Positions 31,601 to 43,772 of a stretch of DNA of 64,000 nt are shown here, piece by piece. The notes beneath the pieces are model-generated. The model saw only the letters and a program-made list of their open reading frames with translations. It was not told where the DNA came from and ran no database searches. The translations under genes were made by a program, and so were the position numbers. The stretch is from contig CATNEN010000038.1 in assembly GCA_950097015.1 (NCBI GenBank), positions 35,054,501-35,118,500 of the forward strand, in the 5' to 3' direction. Each line of letters opens with the position of its first letter. The stretch's first letter is position 1. The DNA is from Macrostomum hystrix. Lineage: Eukaryota; Platyhelminthes; Macrostomidae.

Positions 31601-34600
31601 CTGGCTTCCTGACCAGTCAGCGCCTATGTACTTTGATTACTCCTTTTGATACTCGGCCCAGTCACTATCTGCCTTCAGATTCATATGAGGATCCCAGATC
31701 CTCAGACTCACCCACACCATCCCAGATCCTTAGACTCACCCACAACATCCCAGATCCTCAGACTCACCCAGTCACAACCCCAGATCCTCAGACTCACCCA
31801 GTCACCATCCCAGATCCTCAGACTCACCCAGTCACAACCCCAGATTCTCAGACTCACCCAGTCACAACCCCAGATTCTCAGACTCACCCAGTCACAACCC
31901 CAGATTCTCAGACTCACCCAGTCACAACCCTAGATTCTTAGACTCACCCAGTCACAACCCCAGATTCTCAGACTCACCCAGTCACAACCCCAGATTCTCA
32001 GACTCACCCAGTCACAACCCCAGATTCTCAGACTCACCCAGTCACAAACCCAGATCCTCAGACTCACCCAGTCACAACCCCAGATTCTCAGACTCACCCA
32101 GTCACAAACCCAGATTCTCAGACTCACGCAGTCACAACCCCAGATTCTCAGACTCACCCAGTCACAACCCCAGATTCTCAGACTCACCCAGTCACAACCC
32201 CAGATTCTCAGACTCACCCAGTCACAAACCCAGATCCTCAGACTCACCCAGTCACAACCCCAGATCCTCAGACTCACCCAGTCACAAACCCAGATTCTCA
32301 GACTCACGCAGTCACAACCCCAGATTCTCAGACTCACCCAGTCACAACCCCAGATTCTCAGACTCACCCAGTCACAACCCCAGATTCTCAGACTCACCCA
32401 GTCACATCCCCAGATTCTCAGACTCACCCAGTCACCATCCCTAATCCTCAAATCCCAATCCAGTTTTTACAGGGAAGCTTTAAAGTCACGACACCTTAAA
32501 CGCCTCATCATTTATTATCCAGGAGTTCATCACGCCAATCGTGAAGGTGACCAAGCGCGACCAGGTAAAAGCATTCTACTCCATGCCAGAGTTCGACGAA
32601 TGGCGCTCCCAGACGGCCGACTGGCACAAGTGGCACGTCAAATACTACAAAGGTTTGGGCACTTCGACAGCTAAAGAAGGCCGAGAATACTTTCGCGACA
32701 TGCGCCGTCATTGTATTCGCTTTATTCGACGCGATCAAACCGACGAAGAGTCCATTGTGATGGCGTTTGGCAAGAATGCGGATATGCGCAAAGACTGGCT
32801 ACTCAAGTTCATGGATGAGCGCAAACGCCGCGCTGATCTGGGCCTGCCTGAGGCCTACCTGTACGAGAAGACGACAAGAGAGGTTAGCTACAACGACTTC
32901 GTTCACAAGGAGCTTGTCCTGTTCTCTAACGCCGATAACGAGCGTTCTATTCCATCGCTAGTTGACGGATTGAAGCCTGGCCAGCGTAAGGTTATGTACA
33001 CCTGCTTTAAGCGTAATCTGGTCAAGGAGATTAAGGTAAGAAGTTGGGCATTGTTACAGCTCGCTTTTTAGTTTTCTATTGTCAAGCTTAATCGGGCCAG
33101 ATGTGCAGGGCTTCATAGTCCATATAGTCCATTAAGTGTCTTTCTTTAATACACATATTGTAACAGTCAAGTTGGGAATCAAACCCCCGGCCTTAAATTC
33201 CGACGCTCTAACCACAAGGCTACAACTACCTTAAAACCAGCTAAAAATTGGGATGTTTCTTTGGGTGATTCCAGTTAGAATCTGCGGTGTTTCCAGAAAA
33301 AGAAACAGCCGAACGCTGGAAACAGACCAATCGGATGATTCCATGCTTGGAATCTACCCAACTGGGCGGTTTCTCGGTGCTTCTTGGTGGCGAAATGGAA
33401 TCCCCAAAAAATCCTCCAGTTCGGAAGATTCCATGCTCCGAAACCACCGAGGAATCGACCGTAAAGAATTCTCTGGTTGTCCCATGGGCCACTGGTTCGG
33501 GTGATTTTTCGGCGGTTTCCGCACAATTTACGATCACATCGGCTGCTTCCTGGGTGGTTTCTTTAACTCTTGCGAGATTGCGGGATTTCGGTAGATTCCA
33601 CTCCTATTTGCACAAAAACCAGCCGAAGAAGCAGCCAATTTTTTTACAGGGAATTAAATTTACAATTAGAAAGCTGCTAATAATCAGTGATTATTGGACT
33701 TTTATGTGAGTGGACAAATCATATCTATTATTGCTAAATGAAAATATCAGGCAAATTGGTATTATCTTTCAACAGGTGGCCCAACTGGCCGGCTCGGTGT
33801 CCGAAATCTCCGCTTATCATCACGGCGAAGCGTCTCTAGTAGGCACCATTATTAACCTGGCGCAGGACTTTGTCGGCTCCAACAATCTCAACTTGCTCAT
33901 GCCCAATGGTCAGTTTGGCTCGCGTCTGCAGGGCGGCAAAGATGCCGCGGCGGCTCGTTATATTCACACCTGCCTGTCGCCTTTGGCTCGTATTATCTTT
34001 AATCCGAATGACGAACCAATGCTAGAGTACAACGTTGACGATAATCAACGTGTAGAGCCGAGTTGGTAAGCTTTTAGACAATTCCGTTTTTGCTTTTCTG
34101 GTCAAATATTTGACATTATGTCAGATCTTGATATTAAATTTTTATCTCCGCGATTGCCAGATATCCAGGTCCCCAATATTAACCAGGGACATGGAATCGA
34201 GCTCAGGGACATTGGTGCGAGAGGCAAACGCGTTAGACCGCTCTGCCACTATCCTCACCCCATTCACTGCCGAAACCCAAATCCTACCAAATCCCCAATC
34301 CCTGCCACATCCCCAATCCCTGCCAAATCGCCCATCCCTACCAAATCCCCAATCCCTACAAAATCCCCAATACCTACAAAATCCCCTACAAATCCTTAAA
34401 ACCTGCTAATCGCCAATCCCTACCAAATCTTTAATCTTTACAAAATCCCAACGCCTTCCAAATCCCAACCCCTACCAAATCCCCAATCCCTACCAAATCC
34501 CCAATACCTACAAAATCACCTACAAATCCTTAATACCTGCGATTCGCCAATCCCTACCAAATCCCCAATGCCTACAAAATCCCCAATACCTTCCAAATCG

Positions 34601-37600
34601 CCAATACCTACAAAATTCCCCACAAATCCCCAATATCTACAAAATCTTCAGTACCTAGTCCACAAGTCTTGTTATTTTCAAGACTAGGAATTGGGAATAA
34701 TTCTTAATTTCTACAGTCACCTCAATCCCAATTGAGTTCCTTGCAATTCCTTCCAAATCCTCAACGACTACTAAAATCTGAATCTCAATGAGATTCTTCG
34801 TATCTATCAGGTATATATTATTGTCCCATTGTTCCAGGTACATCCCAATCATCCCGATGGTGTTGATCAATGGCGCCGACGGCATCGGCACCGGCTGGAG
34901 TACCAAGATTCCCAACTACGCAGTTGAAGATGTGATAGCCAATCTGCGCCGAATGCTGGCTAACGAGGAGCCCGTTGAGATGCTGCCTGCATATCGTGGC
35001 TTCACCGGCATCATTCGACAGACGGACGCCCAGCGCTTCGTCTCCTACGGCGAGGTGCGCACATTTGGCGATTCGAACGTTGTCGAAATTACCGAACTGC
35101 CAGTGAAGGTGTGGAGCGAGCCCTACCAGGACTCTGTGCTGAAGATCGGCGTTGAAGGCGACGGCGGAGGCGGCGGCGTCGGAGGTGCCAAGAAGAAGTC
35201 GGAAAAGAAAGAGAGCAAGCCAAATGAGCAGCTGATTGAGGATTTCAACAATTACTGCTCGGACACTCGGGTTCGCCTAGTTGTGAAGCTGAAGCCGGAG
35301 CAGATGGCCAATGCTAGACAGGTCGGCCTGCACAAGTACTTCAAGCTGCAGAGCACCTTCAGCACCAGCTCAATGGTGCTATTCGATAGGAACTGCTGTC
35401 TGAGGCGGTGAGTTTACTAGGCCACTGGGTAAAGGGTCCTAAGCCGATTAACAATTTAGCAAAATGGTTAAATTACACAATTGCTTTTTCAGGTACGATT
35501 CCGCCCTAGAGATCCTGCGCGAGTTCTTCGGCCTCCGCATGGAATGGTACGAGAAGCGCAAGGCCTACCTGCTAGGCCGCCTGGGCTCCGAGTCCCTACT
35601 ATTGGATAATCAAGCTAGATTTGTCCAAGAGAAGATTGACAACATCATTCGCATTGAGAATGTGGCTAAGAAGAAGATTGTTGCGTTGCTTGTTGAACGA
35701 GGCTACGATTCAGATCCCGTCAAGACTTGGCGCTCTCAGCAGCCGTATTTTCAGCAGCTGCAGCAGATTGCTAAGACTGCGGCAGCTGGTGAGTTTTCTA
35801 TCCGAGCTGCTCGTTATCTAGCTCTGTGTCTTGAGTCAAGGGGTTCACTGGGTTGAAATTAAGGATCTGAGCGATTTGATTGGTTAGAGTTGAGGATCTG
35901 AGCGATTTGATTGATTAGAGTTGAGGATCTGAGCGATTTGATTGATTAGAGTTGAGGATCTGAGCGATTTAAATGGTTAGAATTGAGGATCTGGGAGATT
36001 CAGAATGGTTAGAGTTGAGAATATGGGAGATTCAGAATGGTTAGAGCTGAGGATATGGGAGATTCAGAATGGTTAGAGCTGAGGATATATGGGAGATTCG
36101 GAATGGTTAGAGCTGAGGATATGGGAGATTCAGAATGGTTAGAGCTGAGGATCTGGGAGATTCAGAATGGTTAGAGCTGAGGATATGGGAGATTCAGAAT
36201 GTTTAGAGCTGAGGATATGGGAGATTCAGAATGGTTAGAGCTGAGGATATGGGAGATTCAGAATGGTTAGAGCTGAGGATATGGGAGATTCAGAATGTTT
36301 AGAGCTGAGGATATGGGAGATTCAGAATGGTTAGAGCTGAGGATATGGGAGATTCAGAATGGTTAGAGCTGAGGATATGGGAGATTCAGAATGTTTAGAG
36401 CTGAGGATATGGGAGATTCAGAATGGTTAGAGCTGAGGATATGGTAGATTCAGATTGGTTAGAGCTGAGGATATGGTAGATTCAGATTGGTTAGAGCTGA
36501 GGATATGGGAGATTCAGAATGGTTAGAGCTGAGGATATGGTAGATTCAGATTGGTTAGAGCTGAGGATATGGGAGATTCAGATTGGTTAGAGCTGAGGAT
36601 ATGGGAGATTCAGAATGGTTAGAGCTGAGGATATGGGAGATTCAGATTGGTTAGAGCTGAGGATATGGGAGATTCAGAATGGTTAGAGCTGAGGATATGG
36701 GAGATTCAGAATGGTTAGAGTTGAGGATATGGGAGATTCAGAATGGTTAGAGCTGAGGATATGGGAGATTCAGAATGGTTAGAGTTGAGAATATGGGAGA
36801 TTCAGAATGGTTAGAGCTGAGGATATGGGATATTCAGAATGGTTAGAGTTGAGGATATGGGAGATTCAGGATGGTTAGAGTTGAGGATATGGGAGATTCA
36901 GAATGTTTAGAGTTGAGGATATGGGAGATTCAGAATGGTTAGAGTTGCATATCTCGTTAATATTTTTGCGTGGAGTTACATTATGAATCATGAAGATTTT
37001 TTATGAGTATTACGACTATTGTTCGCTTATAATTTAGTGAACATATTTTGTTATAAAAGGCGCCGCAACTGGCGAAGCCGTCGATGGTGACGATGCGACG
37101 GCCGACGACGAGGACGAGGACGCCGCTGTCGGGGCTGGCAAGGCCGACTTCGACTACATCCTGCGCATGCCGCTCTGGTCGCTGACCCTGGAGCGAAAGG
37201 AGAAGCTATTGAAGGATCGCGCAGAAAAATCTGAACAGATGCGAATTCTGCGAGTCAAGACTCCGCGCGACCTCTGGACAGAGGATCTGGATGAATTGGA
37301 GGCCAAGATGAAGCAGATTAACGAGGAAACTGCCAAAGCTGAGCGCAAGGCTGTCCGCGGCGGAGCCAAGCGCGTCGGCGATGACGACGACGACGACTTC
37401 GAGTCGAACGACGACAGCGACGACGACTACGGCAAGAAGAAAAAGCCAAAGAAGGTTTGTCTGCTATATTCTATTTATTTCGCACTTACAACTTAGGGTG
37501 TCCTCGTGTCACTTTTGCAGTTTATAAAGTAACTTTATCCGTCCTCAAATTAACCATTACAATCTTCTGTTATTTCGCATTTCTAAGATTGTCCACTTGC

Positions 37601-38722
37601 ATGTCCTTCAGTAGACTGACTCTGAACACCAACCTGCTCTCCAGTAGACTGACTTTGTACACCAACCTGCTCTCCAGTAGACTGACTTTGTACACCAACC
37701 TGCTCTCCAGTAGACTGACTTTGTACACCAACCTGCTCTCCAGTAGACTGACTTTGTACACCAACCTGCTCTCCAGTAGACTGACTTTGTACACCAACCT
37801 GACACTAGCCGCTTGCTAGTTAAAATGTATATTAAACTGTACGCCGTTCATTCATTCTTGCGTCGCCGCACTCCAGAAGGCCGCAGCTGGTAGCAAAGCC
37901 GGCGGCAAGGGCGGCAAAGGCGCAGGAGTGGCGATCGAGGTGCCGCGAGTGTCGCCAACCGTGGTGGAGCCGGCCATGGAGGAGCCGGCCAAGCCAAAGC
38001 AGTCGAAGCCGAAGGCCGCAAAGACAGAGAAGGGCCAGCTAAAACTCAGCGACGTGGGCTTTAAGAAAAAAGCGGCAGCAGACGCCGATCCATTTGCCGA
38101 CAGCGACTTAGACGACGAAGCTGACGAGAAGGCCAAGCTGCCGCTGTGGAAGCGAGTCAGCCTATCCAAGCCAGAGGCCGCCGCTGAGCTCGCCGAATTT
38201 GCCGGCACCTCGGCCGACGACGCCCCGGCCGCAGCCAAGACCAAGAAACGCATGCTTCTGGGGCCCAACACCTTAAGCGAGCCGGCCGTCAAGAAGCCGC
38301 GCCAGAAGAAGCAGTCAGGCGACGCAGCTGCTACCTCAAAGCCGCCCAAAGCAGCGGCCGGTGGTAAAAAGAAGATCACGGATGTGGCTGGTCCGTCGAA
38401 GAAGAAAACGACAGCGAAGCAGCAGCCGCGATTTTCTTGGGAGAGCAGCGAAGGTGAGACCAAAGCCAAGAAGAAATCAGCTACGGAAAACGAGAGCGAC
38501 GAAGACGAGGACGACTTCGATTTTAGCGGCAACAGCGATGACTCCGACGCTGGCAAGCGTCGTCAACGCAAGTCGGATTCTCCGCCGCCGCCACCGCGGG
38601 AGCGTGTCGGCAGGCGCGGCGCCGCTGCCAAAGCCAAGTACGTGTTCGACGACAGCTCGGATGAGGAGGGCGACCGTGTCACCGGCAAGCGACGCGACAG
38701 TCTGGACTCGGTGGACGATTGA
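28696..38722 (+). CDS. TOP2: DNA topoisomerase II, complete, 9 exons
   Basis: Exons 28696-29349, 30050-30313, 30777-31568, 32523-33035, 33776-34065, 34838-35407, 35493-35788, 37060-37454 and 37877-38722 join in phase into 1539 aa, the size of animal TOP2A/B. The nuclear enzyme passes one duplex through a transient double-strand break using ATP. Visible: GHKL ATPase with GGRNGYGAK near residue 159; K-loop QTK at 377-379; TOPRIM EGDSA (Glu458) and DQDQDGSHIKGL (Asp540, 542, 544); the winged-helix catalytic tyrosine in ARYIHT (Tyr803); a coiled coil around NNQARFVQEKIDNIIRIENV-like sequence in exon 7 (here DNQARF); and a C-terminal tail rich in Lys and acidic clusters typical of nuclear localisation and phosphorylation. 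The start is the ATG before DSDTDDIGPL, 10 bp after a TTGCAG that may be a 5' acceptor. Exons 8-9 are acidic/basic low complexity. Five of the eight introns carry tandem arrays. Confidence 0.97.
29410..30030. repeat. 20-bp satellite, TOP2 intron 1
   Basis: About 30 copies of CTGTCTTATCTGACTCCCTA, with CACCC and TTCCT variants. The unit differs at only two or three positions from the receptor intron 1 unit CTGTCTCATCTGACACCCAA. Confidence 0.96.
30314..30776. other. TOP2 intron 2, CT-rich
   Basis: A pyrimidine-rich intron of loose CTCATCCTTACCC-like motifs between 30430 and 30680; no regular period can be assigned. Confidence 0.7.
31690..32445. repeat. Minisatellite, 30-bp unit, TOP2 intron 3
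   Basis: About 25 copies of CAGATTCTCAGACTCACCCA then GTCACAACCC. Variant positions (AACCC/AAACC, CTCACCC/CTCACGC) recur in two blocks offset by 180 bp, showing a six-unit higher-order repeat. The frame stays open because the period is 30, producing spurious ORFs on both strands. Confidence 0.96.
33080..33236 (-). mobile_element. SINE family 1, internally deleted copy
   Basis: The minus strand shows TGTAGCCTTGTGGTTAGAGC, a diverged B box GGTTTGATTCC and, after a deletion, the tail-side block TGCACATCTGGCCCGATTAA. It lies in TOP2 intron 4, abutting the foldback element at 33241. Confidence 0.72.
33241..33655. mobile_element. Foldback-type MITE, copy A, TOP2 intron 4
   Basis: Ends are imperfect inverted repeats: left CTAAAAATTGGGATGTTTCT, right (inverted) CTGTAAAAAAATTGGCTGCT. 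Internal motifs of the form GG..G.TTCTT.GG..G recur several times in both orientations. A second copy, about 90% similar by eye, is at 51092-51523. There is no coding capacity. The right end is about 120 bp before TOP2 exon 5. Confidence 0.75.
34155..34250 (-). mobile_element. SINE family 2 head fragment
   Basis: The minus strand reads GTGGCAGAGCGGTCTAACGC, TTGCCTCTCGCACC and a GAGCTCGATTCC B-box-like segment, matching the tRNA-like head of the 13930 copy and supplying the A-box part that copy lacks. It lies in TOP2 intron 5. Confidence 0.65.
34260..34650. repeat. Degenerate 17/18-bp repeat, TOP2 intron 5
   Basis: Around 20 degenerate copies of CCCTACCAAATCCCCAAT with CCTACAAAATCC variants. 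The period wanders, unlike the homogeneous arrays. Confidence 0.85.
35855..36950. repeat. Minisatellite, ~32-bp unit, TOP2 intron 7
   Basis: About 35 copies of GAGCTGAGGATATGGGAGAT then TCAGAATGGTTA. The first few copies (35855-35985) are an older variant, GATCTGAGCGATTTGATTG. Confidence 0.95.
37607..37803. repeat. Minisatellite, 33-bp unit, TOP2 intron 8
   Basis: Six near-identical copies of CTCTCCAGTAGACTGACTTT then GTACACCAACCTG. The unit contains CTCTCCAG, an acceptor-like motif that resembles the true CACTCCAG acceptor of exon 9 seventy bases downstream. Confidence 0.95.
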
Positions 38723-38971
38723 TGCTAAAAGCTATTGAAATGGAATTCGAACTCGCAACCGTTAAAAAGTGTGATACGCATCATCCCTGGTAATTGCGAT
38801 GGCTATTTAGCCATGATAACAGACAAAATTGCTTTATTAATGCAAACTTAATTAGTCTTCTAAATTCGTCGCATTTTTTATCCTGGTTGCATTCTATAAA
38901 CTATCTATAATAGTTGCATTTTTTGCCTTAAATCGTTCGTTACTTGTTTTGTCGTTTTAAAACTAACATAC

Positions 38972-38977
38972 AATAAA
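38972..38977 (+). terminator. TOP2 polyadenylation signal
   Basis: AATAAA about 250 bp after the TOP2 stop codon in AT-rich 3' sequence. Confidence 0.6.
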
Positions 38978-38979
38978 GC

Positions 38980-40507
38980 TAATGCAATTCAGCTACAAAT
39001 TAATCTACGCTCGTAGCAGCCTTCAGTACAGCTAGCAAAAAAATGTTCGTAGTTTAACTCGCGTTTATTAAATTCTATTTTGTTACTCATTTTTACACCC
39101 TCAAACTCCTACATTCATTTTGGTTTTTAAGTCTTCAATTGCTCTCTATTTATTCGCTATTTAACCGCAAATTATGTAATGTTTATTTTTGCTGTTTTTT
39201 TTTTAATAATTAAAAGTGCTTGAAACGCGGACGCAAAATACAGTGCAATTTAGCTAACAGCAAACCATTTTTACTGCTTCAATTTAAAGTTAGTTGACAA
39301 CAAGTTACATGCATTTAACATCTACGCTTTGTCTATTAAATTTCTCATTGTTAAATAATTTATTATATCGAACATCAATAATAATTTATATGTACAGTCA
39401 CTGGAAGCAGATCCAGTTTCGAAATTAGGAACGAAATTTAAATGTTATTAATTTAAAACACCATTTTGCTACTTATTTCATTAGATTATTGCTATGTGTG
39501 GTAATATTGGGGTTAAATCTAATTGAAAAAGACGAAAAATTGTTTACTTAACAGTTACTGTAGGATTCATCATCTCTAAGGACCTGTTTATATTTAGAGT
39601 CCATTCTGCATGCGCAATGAATGACATGACATTGTGGAATTCCGTGTGCCCGACAACCCACCGAAACCTAAACACTCACCCCACTCCACGCATGTACAAA
39701 AAAGTGCCGAAAACGGGACTGAAAGTTCCGAGCCGAAAAGTTCTTGACATTCACCGGCTCACTCTGGTCCTGACGGCCAATAGATAGTGACGAAGTTAGA
39801 GTACCGTCAATGATATTTTATACACAAAGCGCTTCGCTCAGAAATCGAAAGTCTAAGCATAAAAATTTCCAGAAAGAAAGGAATGGTGCAAAGGAAGCGA
39901 AGCAAAATTGATTGCAGCTTGATATTATTGAATAATAAAGTAAAACAAACAAATAGATTATCGTGATACTTGGCGTAGAAGGTACAATTACGAATTGAAA
40001 ACAAATAAAAGAACACGGGACAATCTACGTCATGCGAAAAAAATGATCACAGTATGTTCATTCAAACCGTTATAGACATTTGAAAATGTGCCGATATGTG
40101 TTGTCGGTAAATGCAGCATTAACAATAACTGATACTGCTGAAGTGCCGATAAGTGCATTAATTATCTTAATGCTAATGTTTTGGCATAGATATTTAATTT
40201 AGAACTGGACTTTATGTATGCTGCATATCAGTATAGCTAGGTCATAGGACTAGGTCTTGTATCAAGTTATCAACTCTAATAAATTCGAGGGAAAGTAATA
40301 GGACATATTATTTCTTATATTTCTTCTATTGCATTGCAAATGCTGGCCTTGCTAAACCACATCTGATATGACAAATCTGACAAAATTAGTCTAGGCCCTA
40401 AATTTCCTGATCAATAAAAACATTCTGTATAGCTATTTTCATATTATAAACAGTTTCTTTTCCATTTGGCTGTAGGCCTATGCCTAGGGCCTATAGTGCC
40501 TAGCCTA
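38980..40507. other. Intergenic AT-rich sequence with one GC-richer island
   Basis: No coding similarity was recognised. The stretch 39590-39790 is GC-richer than its surroundings and has no repeat match within the window. Confidence 0.5.
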
Positions 40508-41165
40508 GGGTAAGGTATCATCAACCGAACAGTGTATCTTCAAAACTGAACAAGAATTTTGACTCCTTTCTTGGTCTTGTGCAAGACAGAAACAAGCTAG
40601 GGGCCTATTGTGTTTCACAGAACAACTAATTTGAAATTTGAAGAAATTATCTACAAGCTGAGGCATGATGTGCAATGAAGCATTAAGAGGAAAGAAAGAT
40701 ATTCATGTTTCAGTAGAAATTTTTATAGTAAAAGCATACATTTTAACAAAAAATTTTCAGTATGTACTTTAGATGAAGATTGTATATGGTTGCTTGCCAA
40801 TTAAATGACCATAAATGTAGTTATTTATAGAGCATGAAAAATGCTTTCCTGGATGACATAATTCATGATAGTTCACTCCTTAAAATAAGATTAAACCACT
40901 CACTCAAATTGTAAAAGCAAACATCAAATTCTATGTTTGGTTTGAAGATACATGAAAATCATTGTTCGGTTTTAGATAAAAAGCAGGAATAACTTTTTTC
41001 TATTTGACAAAATAGCAAAAGCAGATACTTTTTAGAAAGATATAACTGTTTTCTATAACTTGGCTTTTGATTTATCATGATATCTTAAATAGAAAATCTG
41101 TAGGCCTAGCTTAGGTTTGAAGTTAAAAAAATGCACATTCTTGTTTGGTTGATCATACATTACCC
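40508..41165. mobile_element. TA-flanked DNA element, copy 2 (uninterrupted)
   Basis: It begins GGGTAAGGTATCATCAACCG and ends, inverted, GGGTAATGTATGATCAACCA. It is collinear with the other two copies and lacks both of their insertions, so it serves as the empty-site reference. TA is present on the left; the right flank is CCC instead of TA. Confidence 0.78.
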
Positions 41166-41457
41166 CCCACTATTCCTTAATTAATTTTTCTGAATTATAT
41201 TTATGTTATATGTTTTGAAATAATTCTTCAGGGCAAATCATAATTACCTATCTAATTATAAAAGCTAAGCTACGCCTATTGTTTATTATAGGCCTAGGCC
41301 TACTATTTATAGCCATGGCCCTGTTACTGTTTGACCTAGCTATTAAACACAAATTTTAGATATCTTTTCTGTAGTCTAGATCATGCTTAGTGCACTCCAG
41401 AAAAAATTGAAAAGGGGAGACTGAGTGTCCCTCCCCTATCACACACTTAGAATCTTA

Positions 41458-42483
41458 GGGTAATGTATCATCAACCAAACAGTGTATCATCAAAACCAAA
41501 CAAGAATTTTGACTCCTTCCTTGGTCTTGTGCAAGACAGAAACAAGCTAGGCCTATTGTATTTCACAGAACAACTATTTTGAATGTCAATGAAATTATTT
41601 ACAAGCTAAGGCATGACATGCAATGAAGCATTAAAAGGAAAAAAAGATATGGATGTTTCAGTAGAAATTTTTATCACAAAAGCATACTTTTTAACAGCAT
41701 TTTTTCAGCATGTACTTAAGACTAAGATTGTATGTGGTTGCTTTCCGATTAAATTACCATAAATGTATGTAACAGGGCTTATGACTCTACTTTTCTCTCT
41801 CTTGGTAGCGTATCTCTTGGCACAAGTGGTTTATCCTTCTAAGGCATTGGTCTCTTATTTTCCTGTCTTTGCTGGGCATTTTCCGTGGATCACAGCCTCA
41901 AATAACCAACTCAACACTTGAACACCTTCTTACTCAGTTATAGCTTATTTGCTTTTCGCCACACTGGCACGTTGCTTTGTCTCACAGGAATTGCACTTAT
42001 TTATATACTCAAAAAATGTTTGTTAAAATTAATGAATTTGATAGAATATTTATAATATTTTACATATAAAAATATTTAGTGCATTTAAACAAAGAGCAAA
42101 AGTATGAATTTGACTTTAAAAATGATAAAAGCATCCCTACTACATGTAGTTATTTATAGAGCATGAAAAATGCTTTCAAATGACATAATTCATGATAGAT
42201 CACTCCTTAAAATAAGATTAAACCACTCAATCAAATTTTAAAACCGAACATCAAATTCTCTGTTTGGTTTGAAGATACATGAAAATCATTGTTTGGTTTT
42301 AGATGAAAAACATGAATAACTTTTTTCTATTTGACAAAATTGCAAAAGCAGATACTATTTAGAAGACAAAACAGTTTTCTATAACTTGGATTTTGATTTA
42401 TCATGATATCTTAAATAGAAAATCTGTAGCTTAGGTTTGAAGTTAAAAATGCATATTCTTGTTCGGTTGATGATACATTACCC
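41458..42483. mobile_element. TA-flanked DNA element, copy 3 (with nested insertion)
   Basis: Ends GGGTAATGTATCATCAACCA and its inverse, with TA on both sides. It is collinear with copy 2 except for a roughly 370-bp insertion near 41775-42145 after CCATAAATGTA. The insert starts near CAGGGCTTATGAC and ends near AGCATCCCTAC, hAT-like but not proven. Confidence 0.78.
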
Positions 42484-42485
42484 TA

Positions 42486-43084
42486 ATAGAAAAAGTTTTG
42501 TAAAACAAAACAGCATTTTTATAGAGAACAAAACACATTTTATAATTCAGACCAGAGCAAATTAACATAAAACAGAGCATTGCAAACTTATGTATATATA
42601 GAGCAGAGTAGTACAATGTTATGAATAGAAAACAGGCAAACTGAATATCATTTTAACCTATGTTCTTCAAGGTTGAAGCAACAACTTTCATTTCATGTTT
42701 GGGTCAAAATATACAATATACTATTTTTAGTGTCTGATCCAGTGGTATCAAACCACGTCAAGTTGGAGTAACAGGGGAGGCAATGGGAGATGGTCCAACA
42801 TGGGACATCTGGGACTGCCTGCCACAGAAATTGGCATGTTATTCGAAATTTCGGTAGGGGTAACTTTTATGCGCTTTGGCCAAATCACAGGTAGTTTTAC
42901 CATGACTCGTAAAAGAGTTGGGTCTAACATTTCATTTACATTATATTGATACATGCTTCTTTGGTTGCCATGGCAACTGGAAACATGTCATATTCAACAC
43001 CCACAAAAATAATGGACCTCGGAAAGTAATAAACCACTGAATAAAATAATATTATTGATTATTTTGTCACATTGTACAACTTGG
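42486..43084. other. Intergenic sequence, nothing recognised
   Basis: AT-rich sequence between the TA element and the piggyBac relic. A fragment of the same transposon may begin near 42740 but cannot be read. Confidence 0.5.
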
Positions 43085-43620
43085 CCATGTCACTTAGCTG
43101 TGCCAGCTCCTGAAAGACTCCCCGATGCACAGGGTAGGTGTTCCAGGACAGGAAGGGCAGACAAACACTGTCTTCTTTGGGATGTGGCGCGCGCTGCACA
43201 TGCGGCATTGATTGCTGGGCTGAATGTGAGCAGCAGTAAGTGGAGCTTTGCTTGGAGAGTGCTGCGCCAGACCTGCTGGTACAGCAGCCACTGCATTTGC
43301 CCTGGCAATGAAGATTCGCCTGCCCCTGCCAGTCTCATCTACCAAATTCCTGATCACTTTATGAAGAAACTCGACAAAGGGCTTGGTGCCACCATGCTGG
43401 CAGTAGACAATCCACAAGTTGCGAGGTGGGGGGTCACTGCCAAATCCATGCAATTGAGGCCACCCATGCTCTTTGAGTAGGCCATCATGGTCACTGGCTT
43501 TGCCACCACCTGCTGCTCACCTCCCAATGGATGCAAGGCATGTTCATGCATGCAGCTTGCTGAGCAGTGTCCAGGAAGTAAACTGTCTTCCCGCTGCTCT
43601 TGCAGTCCCCGAACTGTTTT
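43085..43620 (-). pseudogene. piggyBac-family transposase relic (C-terminal part)
   Basis: Three minus-strand segments in different frames match the end of piggyBac transposases: GKTVYFLDT near 43600; PVTMMAYSKSMGGLN near 43500; and, in 43094-43453, the C-terminal cysteine-rich domain with CRMCSARHIPKKT, CPSCPGTPTLC and a closing SWHS. The frame changes mean it is dead. The catalytic Asp-containing front half is not recognised. Confidence 0.8.
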
Positions 43621-43772
43621 CTATGAACCCAATTGCTAGATTTTTCATTTAACAAGTTCGTAAATTCTGGCTGGCGGATTCAAAGAGGTATATAGCACTT
43701 TGTAACTAAAAATAAATATTTTTTTCAGGAAGAAAAACAGCTAATTTGATTGAAAACCAAAAAAGGTAAACA

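Noticed and set aside
37852-38556. 234-aa Ser-rich minus-strand ORF opposite TOP2 exon 9
   Set aside because: It is the mirror of the Lys/Ala/Glu-rich C-terminal tail of topoisomerase II; codon bias on the plus strand explains it.
43055-43480. 141-aa plus-strand ORF
   Set aside because: It is the antisense shadow of the piggyBac C-terminal relic, whose cysteine pattern reads on the minus strand.
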